NCBI RefSeq assembly: GCF_004116625.1
Contig: NZ_NXIE01000002.1
Coordinates: 496,001 to 560,000 of the forward strand
Direction of reading: 5' to 3'
Origin: Halarcobacter mediterraneus
GTDB taxonomy: Bacteria > Campylobacterota > Campylobacteria > Campylobacterales > Arcobacteraceae
DNA: 64,000 bases
The notes under the pieces were generated by a model. The model was given only the letters and a program-made list of their open reading frames with translations. It was not told the origin of the DNA and did not search any database. Below are positions 52,366 to 61,936 of this stretch, piece after piece (within the stretch, counting starts at the first letter, position 1; every line of letters begins with the position of its first letter). The position numbers were made by a program, and so were the translations under genes.

Positions 52366-52621
52366 ACTTTTTCACTTTTCTATTTTTCACCATGTCTTTT
52401 CTTGTTTGTTCTTTATGCTCTTTTAAAAAAGCAATATTTTTATAAAAAAGTTCTTGTAAACGTTGTAAGTCAGAAAGAAGTAAATCAAATTCGTCTATAC
52501 CATTATCAGATAAATATTTATTATACCATTTTACAAGAGCATCTGCCCTTTCGTATGATTCTAAAGAATCAATATACGTAAGCTCTTCAAGAGCTTTTAA
52601 AGACCAGTCTCGTCTTTCCAT
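52358..52621 (-). CDS. Small helical protein after fliS, FliT-like by size and position
   Basis: An 87-residue charged, helical protein I do not recognise by motif. It overlaps the end of fliS by 25 bp. In many bacteria the gene after fliD-fliS is fliT, encoding the FliD chaperone of about this size, so a chaperone or regulator role is plausible. The link rests on position only. Confidence 0.65.
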   Translation of the reverse strand: MERRDWSLKALEELTYIDSLESYERADALVKWYNKYLSDNGIDEFDLLLSDLQRLQELFYKNIAFLKEHKEQTRKDMVKNRKVKKFT

Positions 52622-52956
52622 GCGTCAATCAAACCTTGAACTACTTTCATCACTTGATCCACTGCATTTATATTATCATCAACTCCTGCACTAAACAGTG
52701 TTTCAATTTGATATAAATAAAGTCCATCAAGATAATAAGAAACATCTCCCCCATTATCAAAATCAAGTACATTTCTTAATTCATCAAAAATTGCAACAGC
52801 TTTATTTATATTTGAAAATTTTGCTTCAATATCTCCTATTTCCATTGCTTCTTTTACGAAAGATAAGTACTTTAACGTTCCTTCATATAATTTTAATACT
52901 AACTTATACGGATCATTAGATACTGCATTATGTTGCTGATAAGCTTCAATTCCCAT
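52597..52956 (-). CDS. fliS: Flagellin chaperone FliS
   Basis: Cytoplasmic export chaperone that holds flagellin until secretion. The 119-residue protein starts GIEAYQQHNAVSNDPYKLVLKLYEGTLKYL, the typical FliS helix 1-2. The ATG at 52956 is chosen over an upstream TTG because GGAG lies just before it. It follows fliD. Confidence 0.93.
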   Translation of the reverse strand: MGIEAYQQHNAVSNDPYKLVLKLYEGTLKYLSFVKEAMEIGDIEAKFSNINKAVAIFDELRNVLDFDNGGDVSYYLDGLYLYQIETLFSAGVDDNINAVDQVMKVVQGLIDAWKDETGL

Positions 52957-53028
52957 TATTAACTCCAATCAATATTGGCAATAAGTATATTATATGTTTA
53001 CTTAAATTAGAACTAATCTTCAACAAAA

Positions 53029-54891
53029 TTATGAAGCTGAAGACTGAGCTATCATAAGTTTTAAACTAGAAAACTGTGCTTCAAGGTTTGTTATAATAGT
53101 TGTATATTGAGCGAACTGTGCAGCTAATTGTGCATATTTACTATCCAATGTTTCTTGAGCCTCTGTTTTATCTTCCTCTAAATTAGTTTTTCTTCTATCC
53201 ATATTTTCTTCATAGAAAGTAAAAAGTCCTTCTAAAGAATCAAGTGAATCTAAGTACTCTTTTAATTGAGTTCCCATTCCTTCACTTTCAGCACTACCAA
53301 CAAATAAAGATTTTACAATATCTAAATCTTCTTCAATAGCTTCATTAAACTTAGCACTATCTAATGATAGATATCCCGTTTTATCAATTTCAAGTCCAAA
53401 ATTAAAAATATTCAAATCTTCATTAGAACCATAATTATTAAATAACTTATCTTTAATCTCTGAAACAACCGTTCTTAAAGTGGACTTATCATCAATAGAA
53501 CTATCAGCTGAATATAACTCAGCATTAACTAAATCCATAAATTCATTATATTTGGTAACAAAGTCATCTACCATTGTAGAAATTGTTGAAGTATCATTTT
53601 GAATTGATATTGTTGAAGATGTACTTTCTGTATCAACCTCAACAGCTGTTATTTTTAAACCTCCATCTACAACAAGAACATTTGAAGCAACATCATACTC
53701 AATCCCATCTACATTTGCTTCTAAGTTTTGTGCTTTTAAAGTATGATTAGAGTTTTCCATCCCTAAATTTAAATCATCATTACTTATACTTAAATTAGTA
53801 CCATCAGCTCTTTGAATATTTACTTTGCCATCAACGATTGAAGCAGAAAAGTTTGCATTTGCATCAATTTTAGCAATAAAACTATCATAAGTATCTGATG
53901 ATGTAGTAAATGTTTCTCCATCAATAGTTATACTTAATCCATCAGATAAAGAGTCTGTTCCAGTTACAGTTGAAGTAGAAGAGTAAGAATTTAAACCTAA
54001 ATCAAAACCATTTTGAGTAATATTTATAGCATTATCAAGTCCTGTTGCAGAACTTTTGATAACTAATCTATTTGTATCTGTTCCAACTGTTTCAATTGTT
54101 GCATTATAATTAGAATTTGTATTTATTTCATTTGCTAACTGTTCATAAGTTTTGCCTTCAGTAGAATATTTTTCACCTAAAGACATTCCAAGAGAAGTAC
54201 TATTTAAATTATTACTTATTGTTAATTCTGTTTTTTCATCAGCTGAATTTATTGATAATCTTCCATTAATTGTAATTGTTGCACTTAAATCCTGATCTTC
54301 ATTTATTTTATCAATTAATTGCTTATATGTAGTAGTTGATGAAACTTCAAATACTCTATCACTACCATCAATATTTATTGTAATATCCCCACCACTTGGG
54401 TCAACAATATCAGATGCAGAATTTACTGTAAAATCACTTTGATAAACAGGTCTACCACTTTGAGATAAAATCATCATATCTCCAGCATCATTTCCACCTG
54501 CAACTTGTGCTTCTTTATTAGCAAAAGTAATACTTTGATAAACATCTTTTTGTGCAAGTTGATTTATTTTTACACTTGTTGTCCCTTCAGAAAGATTTGC
54601 TGCATCTACTGCATCAAATATAGCCGAACTCCCTGTTACGTTAGCACTTTTTTGATTAAAAGCATTTACGCCTCCAGAAGCAAATAGATCAAATGGTTTT
54701 ATAGAATCTAATAGTTCATTAGCTTTTGTAACAATCTCTTGAAACTTTTCATCTTCTGCTGTCCAGTCTTCTAAATCATTTTCAACTGGTTCAACTGTTG
54801 ATTTTCTTTCTGCTTCTTTTAATTTATCTAAAAGTTCTTGATTTAAAGAACTCGCACCCGAACTTCCTAGTCCTAAAATTCCTTCTGCCAT
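53029..54891 (-). CDS. fliD: Flagellar hook-associated protein 2 (filament cap) FliD
   Basis: Cap protein at the filament tip that folds flagellin into place. In 620 residues the N- and C-terminal coiled coils are preserved: N-terminus with 'LLDKLKEAERKSTVEP', C-terminus with 'YAQLAAQFAQYTTIITNLEAQFSSLKLMI'. The middle contains repeated flagellin_IN-like segments (DITINIDG..., LSITIDG...). GGAGG precedes the ATG. It lies 12 bp after flgK. Confidence 0.95.
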   Translation of the reverse strand: MAEGILGLGSSGASSLNQELLDKLKEAERKSTVEPVENDLEDWTAEDEKFQEIVTKANELLDSIKPFDLFASGGVNAFNQKSANVTGSSAIFDAVDAANLSEGTTSVKINQLAQKDVYQSITFANKEAQVAGGNDAGDMMILSQSGRPVYQSDFTVNSASDIVDPSGGDITINIDGSDRVFEVSSTTTYKQLIDKINEDQDLSATITINGRLSINSADEKTELTISNNLNSTSLGMSLGEKYSTEGKTYEQLANEINTNSNYNATIETVGTDTNRLVIKSSATGLDNAINITQNGFDLGLNSYSSTSTVTGTDSLSDGLSITIDGETFTTSSDTYDSFIAKIDANANFSASIVDGKVNIQRADGTNLSISNDDLNLGMENSNHTLKAQNLEANVDGIEYDVASNVLVVDGGLKITAVEVDTESTSSTISIQNDTSTISTMVDDFVTKYNEFMDLVNAELYSADSSIDDKSTLRTVVSEIKDKLFNNYGSNEDLNIFNFGLEIDKTGYLSLDSAKFNEAIEEDLDIVKSLFVGSAESEGMGTQLKEYLDSLDSLEGLFTFYEENMDRRKTNLEEDKTEAQETLDSKYAQLAAQFAQYTTIITNLEAQFSSLKLMIAQSSAS

Positions 54892-54903
54892 AATAGCCTC
54901 CTA

Positions 54904-56760
54904 TTACATATTAAGAAGTGTTTGAAGCATTTCATCTGCGGCTGTAATTACTTTTGCATTTGCAGTATATGCAGCTTGAAACTTCATTAAATCAATCATT
55001 TCTTCATCTGAATCAACTTTAGTAAGTTGTTCATAGTTGTACTGAATTGATTGAAATACTGTTTCTTGAACCTCTAATAAAAAATCATTGTTTTCTTTAT
55101 CTGATGATATATTTACCCTGATTTCTTGATAAAACTCTGAAAATGATGTTTTGTTAAGAGTTGAACCATCCTGAGCAAAACCATCAAACTCAATATCTTT
55201 TTTCCATTGCATTTTTGCCATATAATCTAAATCAGCCTGATTTAAATCATTAACTGCTTCTTCATTAAACACTAAAGACTTAACGTCTGAACCAGAAAAT
55301 AAATTTAAATTTTTAATATTATTTGTACCATTATATTCATCTGTAGCTACATGACCATAAATATACTCATCTTCACCTTCTTTTACAAACTTGTCGTAAA
55401 TGTCACTTAAAGCTCTTGCTAAATTATCAAGTTTTTCTTTATAGTCAATTATTTTATTGTTTGGTGAATTAGTGGTTAAATTCTCTGTTTGAGCTTTTAT
55501 AACTCCTGATTTAATATTTATTTCTTTATCATAAACCGCTAAATAGACTTTATCACTTGCTTCTTCACTTTGATATTCATCTTTAAAAACAGTTTGTCTA
55601 TCATCAACAGTTGCTCCTGTCATTTTTGTCACAGAAACTCTTCCCTCAAACTGTCCATCTTCACCATCATATCTAGCTTCAACAACTAAAAATTTATCAA
55701 CTACTGTTGCATCTACTTTATTTCCATCTTTATCAGTAGCATAGTTTCCATTATATGCAATTACTTTTTGTGAGATATCTGGATCATTATTTATTTTATG
55801 CTTTAAAGCTCTAATATAGTTGCTAGAATCAACTACATTTGTCCCATTACCTAAATCAACTGGATTACCTAAAGCGTCAACAATAGATTCTCCTATTTTT
55901 ACAGTTACTTCATGGGCATTATTTAACTTATATGTAATTTCATCATCTAAATCTAAAGAAACTTGATCAGAAATACTATCAATAGGAGTACCATTTACAT
56001 CAGTCGTTGCAAACCTATCTACTTGAGGAACATATTCTTCTACTAAATTTATTTCTCTAATATTTGTATTATATCTAACAGCTATCTCACCACCAACTTT
56101 TAGCATATACTCATTATTAGTTCTATCTACTTCTATATCTACATATTTTGATAATTCTTTTTCTAAATAATCTCTTTTATCTAATAAATCATTTGAAGCT
56201 TCAACATGTCTTCCTAATTGTTCATTAATTTCACCAATTTCATTGATTAAATTATTAACTTTTAAAACATTTTCTTCAAGGGAGATTTGGGCTAATTGCT
56301 CTTCTTTTTCAATATTTGAATATAAGTTTTGTAAAGAATCAACTAAAACTGTACCTTGAGTTTTATATGTTGTTCTATATATTTCAGAGTTGGGATTTGC
56401 TCTTAAATTCTCAATTGCTTGGAAATATCTATCTAAGTCACTTGCAAAACCACTCTTTTCAGTTTCTACAAACATTGCTTCAATATTACCAATCATTCTA
56501 GAAGTTTCATTATAATAGTTAGATTTTGTATTTTCTCGTAAAATATTGTCATACATATATTCTGAAGTAATTCGGTAAGCTTCGTCTGCAACTACTCCAC
56601 GTCCAGTAAATCGAGAATCAAGTATTTCTAGTTCACTTAACTGTACAACTCTTTTTTTATATCCAGGAGTATTTTCATTAGCTAAGTTATTAGATACGTT
56701 ATCAAAGGCTAAGTTCATAGCTTTTATACCACTTTGTGCAACATGTAAAGAATTTAGCAT
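54904..56760 (-). CDS. flgK: Flagellar hook-associated protein 1 FlgK
   Basis: Junction protein between hook and filament. The 618 residues start LNSLHVAQSGIKAMNLAFDNVSNNLANENTPGY-type sequence with the ANxNTPGYKR rod/hook motif. They end MKFQAAYTANAKVITAADEMLQTLLNM, the conserved C-terminal helix. The middle domain is variable. It is followed by fliD in the same operon. Confidence 0.96.
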   Translation of the reverse strand: MLNSLHVAQSGIKAMNLAFDNVSNNLANENTPGYKKRVVQLSELEILDSRFTGRGVVADEAYRITSEYMYDNILRENTKSNYYNETSRMIGNIEAMFVETEKSGFASDLDRYFQAIENLRANPNSEIYRTTYKTQGTVLVDSLQNLYSNIEKEEQLAQISLEENVLKVNNLINEIGEINEQLGRHVEASNDLLDKRDYLEKELSKYVDIEVDRTNNEYMLKVGGEIAVRYNTNIREINLVEEYVPQVDRFATTDVNGTPIDSISDQVSLDLDDEITYKLNNAHEVTVKIGESIVDALGNPVDLGNGTNVVDSSNYIRALKHKINNDPDISQKVIAYNGNYATDKDGNKVDATVVDKFLVVEARYDGEDGQFEGRVSVTKMTGATVDDRQTVFKDEYQSEEASDKVYLAVYDKEINIKSGVIKAQTENLTTNSPNNKIIDYKEKLDNLARALSDIYDKFVKEGEDEYIYGHVATDEYNGTNNIKNLNLFSGSDVKSLVFNEEAVNDLNQADLDYMAKMQWKKDIEFDGFAQDGSTLNKTSFSEFYQEIRVNISSDKENNDFLLEVQETVFQSIQYNYEQLTKVDSDEEMIDLMKFQAAYTANAKVITAADEMLQTLLNM

Positions 56761-56817
56761 ATATACTCCTTTTATAGTAATTTATAAAATTATTACATTA
56801 CATTTCTTAAATTTAGA

Positions 56818-57522
56818 TTAAAAGGGCCAAAAGCTTTTAATCAATTTCATTCCCCAAGGAACTTTCATAACATCTTGTTCCTCTCCATCTTTTATATAAA
56901 GAATTTTTAAATTTGCTATTTGAGAAGAAGAAACCGCATTATCAGGGGTAATATCGTATGGACGAATAATACCTGTTAATACTAAAGATTGTTTCTGTCC
57001 ATCAATAAGCATTTCTTTTATTCCTTTTATAAAATAGTTTCCGTTTTGATATGTTTCTTCAATTATAGCAGAAATATTAGTAGAAAAACTCTCACTAAGT
57101 TTTGTTTTAACTTCTCCTGAATTTGAAGAAGAACTTTCTGTTCCAAAATTAACACCTAATAAAGAGTTTGATTCATTAGCAATACTTTTTGTTACTCCAC
57201 CTAATTGATTCCCTGTAACTGGGGTAAGCATACCACCACCTAAAGACATATCCCTATCATTAGAAAGTTCTCTTTTGCTATTTGTATTAGAAGATAAAGA
57301 TTCACTAATTTGTACTTGGATAATATCTCCAATTTGTAAATCTTTTTTATCTGCAAATAAAGATGGACCACGCATAGAGTACAAAGAACCTTTTTTCTTT
57401 TTTACAGTAGGTTCTTTTTTAGGCACTTGTAATTTTGGTTTTTCAAATTGAATTTGAGGTTCTTGACCACAAGCTGTAAAAAGAAAAGGAATTATAGAAA
57501 TTAGTATATACTTAATCTTCAT
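56818..57522 (-). CDS. flgH: Flagellar L-ring protein FlgH
   Basis: Outer-membrane lipoprotein forming the L-ring bushing. The 234-residue precursor has a lipoprotein signal with lipobox FTAC (Cys18), then the family blocks SLYSMRGPSLFADKKDLQIGDIIQVQI, NGNYFIKGIKEMLIDGQKQSLVLTGIIRP and the C-terminal 'WGMKLIKSFWPF'. Its start overlaps the preceding unknown gene by 11 bp. Confidence 0.95.
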   Translation of the reverse strand: MKIKYILISIIPFLFTACGQEPQIQFEKPKLQVPKKEPTVKKKKGSLYSMRGPSLFADKKDLQIGDIIQVQISESLSSNTNSKRELSNDRDMSLGGGMLTPVTGNQLGGVTKSIANESNSLLGVNFGTESSSSNSGEVKTKLSESFSTNISAIIEETYQNGNYFIKGIKEMLIDGQKQSLVLTGIIRPYDITPDNAVSSSQIANLKILYIKDGEEQDVMKVPWGMKLIKSFWPF

Positions 57523-57940
57523 TTATTTTACTTTCCAAAATATATTTTAAATCTATTGCAACTTTAATATCTTTTAAATCTTTTTTTATTAAAGCTGAAC
57601 TTCCATATCGTACTTTTAAGGCATCTAAGTTTGTACCAAGGTCAACAACAATTAAAGCTCTATGAGAAATAATTTTCACATCTTGTACATGTCTTTGTCC
57701 AATTAAATCAACAGCAGTTTCAACTTCTTTATAAATAATTCTTTCCAACTTCTTTTGTTTTGCAAGTTTATTATCAATTTCTACAGCCTTAAGCTTTGAT
57801 TCTTGCTCTTTTTTTTGTTGATTTGCAAATTCATTACTCATATGAAAGTAATATAGAATAAACATCCCTACTACTACAATAGCTGATGCTAATTTTATGA
57901 AAAATCTTTTTTTACTATTTGTCTTAACTGCTACTATCAT
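57512..57940 (-). CDS. Unknown single-pass membrane protein between fliL and flgH
   Basis: A 142-residue protein with one N-terminal transmembrane helix (about 12-30). A charged coiled-coil region follows (about 35-80), then a small folded domain (about 85-135), probably periplasmic. I do not recognise it. It is coupled to flgH by an 11-bp overlap and follows fliL by 1 bp, so a flagellar role is likely. Confidence 0.75.
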   Translation of the reverse strand: MIVAVKTNSKKRFFIKLASAIVVVGMFILYYFHMSNEFANQQKKEQESKLKAVEIDNKLAKQKKLERIIYKEVETAVDLIGQRHVQDVKIISHRALIVVDLGTNLDALKVRYGSSALIKKDLKDIKVAIDLKYILESKINED

Positions 57941-57941
57941 T

Positions 57942-58463
57942 TTATTTAATTACAAAAGTTGTAAATAGAATATTTTTAATATTATTTCTTTTAATATCAT
58001 CATTACTTGATGTTACTTCATTAATAATATTATTAATATCTTCCATTAATTCTTCTTTTAATAAAGCTTTCCCACCAACTGTTAGCAACTCTTCCGAACT
58101 TCTTGAGCTTATTTGTGCAATAACAGCATCTACTATTTCAGGTTTATATTCTTCTACTATAGAGCCAATTGATGGTTCAGTACTTTTAAGGTAAAAAGAT
58201 AATTTCATTAACTTTTCTCTACCTTTTGCATTTGTTATATTTAAAACAAGGTCATTAATTGCAGTTTTATACATTTGATTTGAATCACCTGCTTCCTCTT
58301 TTACAACTTGTTCTTGTCCATTTGCAGGAGCATTTAAAACTTTTGCATAAACCACATATCCTAGGAAACCTAAACCTAATAATAAAACAACAATAAGAAC
58401 AATTAATATTACCATTATTCCTTTCGAACCAGATTTTTTAACCTCACTATTTTCTTCTGCCAT
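57942..58463 (-). CDS. fliL: Flagellar basal body-associated protein FliL
   Basis: Inner-membrane protein near the stator that modulates motor torque. The 173 residues include one transmembrane helix (about 16-38) after a short basic N-terminus. The periplasmic domain carries 'NDLVLNITNAKGREKLMKLSFYLKS' and ends NIKNILFTTFVIK. It lies between a MotE-like gene and the unknown gene before flgH. Confidence 0.9.
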   Translation of the reverse strand: MAEENSEVKKSGSKGIMVILIVLIVVLLLGLGFLGYVVYAKVLNAPANGQEQVVKEEAGDSNQMYKTAINDLVLNITNAKGREKLMKLSFYLKSTEPSIGSIVEEYKPEIVDAVIAQISSRSSEELLTVGGKALLKEELMEDINNIINEVTSSNDDIKRNNIKNILFTTFVIK

Positions 58464-58465
58464 AA

Positions 58466-58966
58466 TTACCTTTCATCTTGATCTTCTACCCTATAATCTT
58501 TTAACATTATTGTTAACATAGCTGCATTTTTAGGGCTTAAAAATTTCATTAATGATGTTACATTATTTTCTTTTAATCTTAAGATTATATCAAAAACATC
58601 TTCAATCTTCCCCTCATTAATCATTTGATTAAAAATTGAAGCTGCAACCTTTGGTTTCATCTTATTATAAATGTTAGAAGTCTTATTTTCAACTTCACCT
58701 TTAATATCTTGAAGAAGTTGTGAATTTTCATCTCTAATTGCTTGTATATTTTTTTTCTGTGTTTCAATTTTTTTTAATAACTCTTCTAACTCTTTTTTTC
58801 TTTCTTGATACTCTTTTTCTTTTTTATTATAAAAAAAGTTCAACTCTTTTTTTAGTTCTTTTACTTCAATTTTTTGTTTTATTAATGCAGCACTTGTAAC
58901 TCTTTGTTCTTCTTGTGCATATAAACTGATAAAAATGAAAAATGTTGATAAAACTAACTTAAGCAA
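58466..58966 (-). CDS. MotE-like periplasmic motility protein
   Basis: A 166-residue exported protein with signal LVLSTFFIFISLYA, a long coiled coil (about 25-100) and a C-terminal MgtE_N-like region (NKMKPKVAASIFNQMINEG...LSPKNAAMLTIMLKDY). This arrangement matches motility proteins of the MotE type. It lies between fliJ and fliL, supporting a flagellar stator or export role. The exact function is inferred. Confidence 0.7.
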   Translation of the reverse strand: MLKLVLSTFFIFISLYAQEEQRVTSAALIKQKIEVKELKKELNFFYNKKEKEYQERKKELEELLKKIETQKKNIQAIRDENSQLLQDIKGEVENKTSNIYNKMKPKVAASIFNQMINEGKIEDVFDIILRLKENNVTSLMKFLSPKNAAMLTIMLKDYRVEDQDER

Positions 58967-58975
58967 AATACCTCC

Positions 58976-59380
58976 TTAACCGCTAATATATTTACTTTGA
59001 ACATACTCGTCTGCTGCTTCTTGTTCTGCTTTTAAGACTTTTAAAACCCTTTGTTTTTTCTCTTCACTTAAAATATATTCATATTGTTCTGCTTCTTTTT
59101 GAAGCTCTATAATTTCTTTTACAATACCTTCCAATTGAGATACGTATACCTTCTTTTGTTGTTCAAGTTTTTGAATATGTAGCTTCATGGTATTTTTATG
59201 CATTGCTAAAATTGTAAAATCTGAAATAGCTCCATATTTTTGGACACCTGTAGTATTAATTTTATTTTGAGTTAATAGAACTTCTGTGTCAATATGATCA
59301 ATTTTTGATTGAAGTTGACCTTTTTGCATTAATTTTTGATCTGTTTGAGTTTTTTTCAAATCATATAATTTATCTATCAT
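58976..59380 (-). CDS. fliJ: Flagellar export protein FliJ-like
   Basis: A 134-residue, almost wholly coiled-coil, charged protein with the FliJ-type start 'LYDLKKTQTDQKLMQKGQLQSKID'. FliJ is the central stalk of the export ATPase complex. Assignment rests on size, helical pattern and place between fliQ and a motility gene; coiled coils score loosely. Confidence 0.7.
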   Translation of the reverse strand: MIDKLYDLKKTQTDQKLMQKGQLQSKIDHIDTEVLLTQNKINTTGVQKYGAISDFTILAMHKNTMKLHIQKLEQQKKVYVSQLEGIVKEIIELQKEAEQYEYILSEEKKQRVLKVLKAEQEAADEYVQSKYISG

Positions 59381-59383
59381 GAT

Positions 59384-59644
59384 TTACTCTCCAAAGACTA
59401 AAATAATATCCCATAAATCTTTTGTATAGGTTGTAATATGATCTCCTACCCAAGGAAGTGTTATTAAAATAAAAACTGACACAACAATCATCTTAGGCAC
59501 AAAAGTTAATGAGGCATCAGAAACTTGTGTTACTGCTTGAAAAATAGATATGATAAGACCTATTACCATACTAACTATTAAAGAAGGCAATCCTAATATC
59601 AGGACTATCTTTACTGTATTTTCAGCAATAGCAATTAAGTCCAT
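59384..59644 (-). CDS. fliQ: Flagellar export apparatus protein FliQ
   Basis: Part of the FliPQR export gate. The 86-residue protein has two hydrophobic hairpin segments with the signature 'GLPSLIVSMVIGLIISIFQAVTQVSDASLTFVPK' (read in parts) and ITLPWV. It follows the acidic protein gene by 1 bp. fliP and fliR are not in the window. Confidence 0.95.
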   Translation of the reverse strand: MDLIAIAENTVKIVLILGLPSLIVSMVIGLIISIFQAVTQVSDASLTFVPKMIVVSVFILITLPWVGDHITTYTKDLWDIILVFGE

Positions 59645-59645
59645 A

Positions 59646-60791
59646 TTACTCTTTAACTTTTATTGTAATTTCCAAAGTTTTGTTATTTAATAATTGTGAA
59701 ATTAGTTTTGCAATATCTTCAGTACTAGAATCACTTAAATCAACATTATTATTTGTTTTTTCTTCAGCTTTAATTTCATTTTTATTTGTTTCTTTAATAT
59801 CATGAGAAACTGTTACATTATCTAAATCATTTAATGCTTCAAGAATTTCATTTTCACTTAAAGTATCAAACTCTGAAAATTCATCAGCCATTTTGTCTCC
59901 TTGAGTAGAACTTTCTTTTATTTCTACTTCATCTATTTTAATATTATCTAAATTATTGTCAAAACTCAAATCTTTGAGTTCATCTTGTTTTATATCTTCA
60001 TCATTGATTTTATGTTCTTCTATTTGATTTAAAACATTATTTAATTCTTCTTTATCATTTAATTCTTCTATTTCAGAAGGAACCTCAACTTCTTTAATTT
60101 CCTCATTATCACTCTCTTCTAATTCTCCTAATAACGCATCTAAGGCTGCAATGTCAGCAGAAGGGTCAACTTCTTCACTTTTATTTTCTACGAAATCATT
60201 TTCATTCACTTCTTCCACTTGATTCAGTAAAGCTTCAATTTCTTCTTCTGGACTTAATTGATTTTTATTCTCTTCCTCTTCAAAAAAAGTATCATCATCT
60301 TTTGAAGAAGATAAAAGAGCACTTAATTCATCATCTAACTCAATAACTTCTGAATTACTCTCTTCTAAATTACTATCTTCATCATAAGCATTCTCTACAA
60401 TTTCTACAATTGAGTTTTGTATATCATCAATATTTTCTTCATCTTTTTTTATTACTGCATCTAGTCTTCTAACAATATGTTTTGAAAGTTCATCTATAGA
60501 ATCCACAGAAACATCACCTATTCCATGGTCTAATAAATATTCCTGTTCTATCCCACCTTTGGGTCTTAAAAATTTTATCTTATCAGTTAAAGGATTTTTT
60601 TTAATAATTTTTGAATCATCAATTAAGTAAATATTATTAGGGTTTTCTTCTATTGCATCTTTCAACTGATTCAAAGAATTAAGTTCTTTAATTTCTCCAT
60701 GAGAATCTAACCTAAACTTAATATTAGAGTGTTTTAAAACTTCATTAATTTCTTTTTTAAAAGAATCACTTCCATAGATGTATATAATCAA
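59646..60791 (-). CDS. Acidic protein with repeated FliM-N-like motifs, first gene of the fliQ operon
   Basis: A 381-residue protein I do not recognise as a named family. Residues 1 to about 115 form a small globular domain (MIIYIYGSDSFKKEI...). Residues about 115-370 are very acidic and low-complexity. They contain several short helical motifs spaced along the chain: DDELSALLSS (153-162), SPEEEIEALLNQ (180-191), AALDALLGEL (215-224) and LSENEILEALNDL (311-323). These resemble the FliM N-terminal SQDEIDALLD. It heads the leftward flagellar operon, 1 bp before fliQ, and faces flgI. Confidence 0.8.
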   Translation of the reverse strand: MIIYIYGSDSFKKEINEVLKHSNIKFRLDSHGEIKELNSLNQLKDAIEENPNNIYLIDDSKIIKKNPLTDKIKFLRPKGGIEQEYLLDHGIGDVSVDSIDELSKHIVRRLDAVIKKDEENIDDIQNSIVEIVENAYDEDSNLEESNSEVIELDDELSALLSSSKDDDTFFEEEENKNQLSPEEEIEALLNQVEEVNENDFVENKSEEVDPSADIAALDALLGELEESDNEEIKEVEVPSEIEELNDKEELNNVLNQIEEHKINDEDIKQDELKDLSFDNNLDNIKIDEVEIKESSTQGDKMADEFSEFDTLSENEILEALNDLDNVTVSHDIKETNKNEIKAEEKTNNNVDLSDSSTEDIAKLISQLLNNKTLEITIKVKE

Positions 60792-60882
60792 AAGGTACCC
60801 TAAAATTATTTTTTAAAAAAATTATACCTTGTTTTTATAAAATTTTAGATAAAATATTTTCAATTGTAATAGAGGTGTTGTA

Positions 60883-61935
60883 TTGAGATTTTTTATAATT
60901 TTATTATTTTTATTTCAAAGTATATTTGCAGTAACTATCAAAGATATATCAAATGTAGTTGGAATTCGAGATAACCAATTAATAGGTTATGGTCTAGTCG
61001 TAGGTCTAGCAGGAACAGGAGATAAATCTCAATTTACTATGCAAAGTTTACAAAACCTACTTAGAAACTCATATATCAAAATACCTGCGTCTTCTATCAA
61101 ATCTAAAAATATTGCTGCTGTAATGGTAACAGCTGATTTACCTCCTTTTGCAAGACAAGGGGATAAAATAAAAGTAAAAATTTCTGCTATTGGTGATGCT
61201 AAATCAATTGATAGGGGAGAACTTTTATTAACTCAACTAAAGGCAGTTGATGGACAAGTTTACGCCTTAGCTCAAGGTTCTATTGTAGCAGATGAACAAA
61301 ATAATACTACTGGTTTTATTTATGATGGAGCAACAGTTGAAAATGAAGTTGATTATTCACTTGGTGAAGAAAATAGCATAAAACTAAGTCTTCTAAAAAA
61401 TGATGCAAAACAAGCATATGTAGTTGAAGAAAAAATCAATGAACACTTCAATAAACCTTTAGCTTCAGCTTTAGACACAAGAACTATTTTTGTAAAAAAA
61501 CCTTTAAATATTTCTATTGTTAAATTTATTTCTGATATTCAAAATATTCAACTTGACTCAACTTTTAAAAAGAAGATTATTATTGATGTTGCAAGGGAGA
61601 CGATAGTTGCAGGATTAGATATTCCTATATCTCCTGTTACTGTTGCTAGAGATGGGTTTACTATAAGAATTAAAAAAAGTGATTTAACTGATCAAGAATG
61701 GGAAGATAATCAAATCAATCAAGGAAGAGATATAGGAGATAATGTTCAATTAGATAATAAACCTATTGCCGTTGAAATTGATAATACTTTAATGAATACA
61801 AAAAATACTCCAACAGTTTCAGATTTAGTAAGAGCAATGAAAGTTATGAAATTACCTATAACAGAAATTATAGATACTATAAAAATGATTAAAGACCTTG
61901 GAGCAATAGATGTTGAACTGGAGATAAGAGGATAA
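60883..61935 (+). CDS. flgI: Flagellar P-ring protein FlgI
   Basis: Periplasmic P-ring subunit. The 350-residue precursor has signal MRFFIILLFLFQSIFA, then 'IKDISNVVGIRDNQLIGYGLVVGLAGTGDK' (in parts) and the C-terminal LVRAMKVMKLPITEIIDTIKMIKDLGAIDVELEI block of the family. The start is TTG after AGAGGTG. It is followed 1 bp later by fliM. Confidence 0.96.
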   Translation: MRFFIILLFLFQSIFAVTIKDISNVVGIRDNQLIGYGLVVGLAGTGDKSQFTMQSLQNLLRNSYIKIPASSIKSKNIAAVMVTADLPPFARQGDKIKVKISAIGDAKSIDRGELLLTQLKAVDGQVYALAQGSIVADEQNNTTGFIYDGATVENEVDYSLGEENSIKLSLLKNDAKQAYVVEEKINEHFNKPLASALDTRTIFVKKPLNISIVKFISDIQNIQLDSTFKKKIIIDVARETIVAGLDIPISPVTVARDGFTIRIKKSDLTDQEWEDNQINQGRDIGDNVQLDNKPIAVEIDNTLMNTKNTPTVSDLVRAMKVMKLPITEIIDTIKMIKDLGAIDVELEIRG

Positions 61936-61936
61936 T

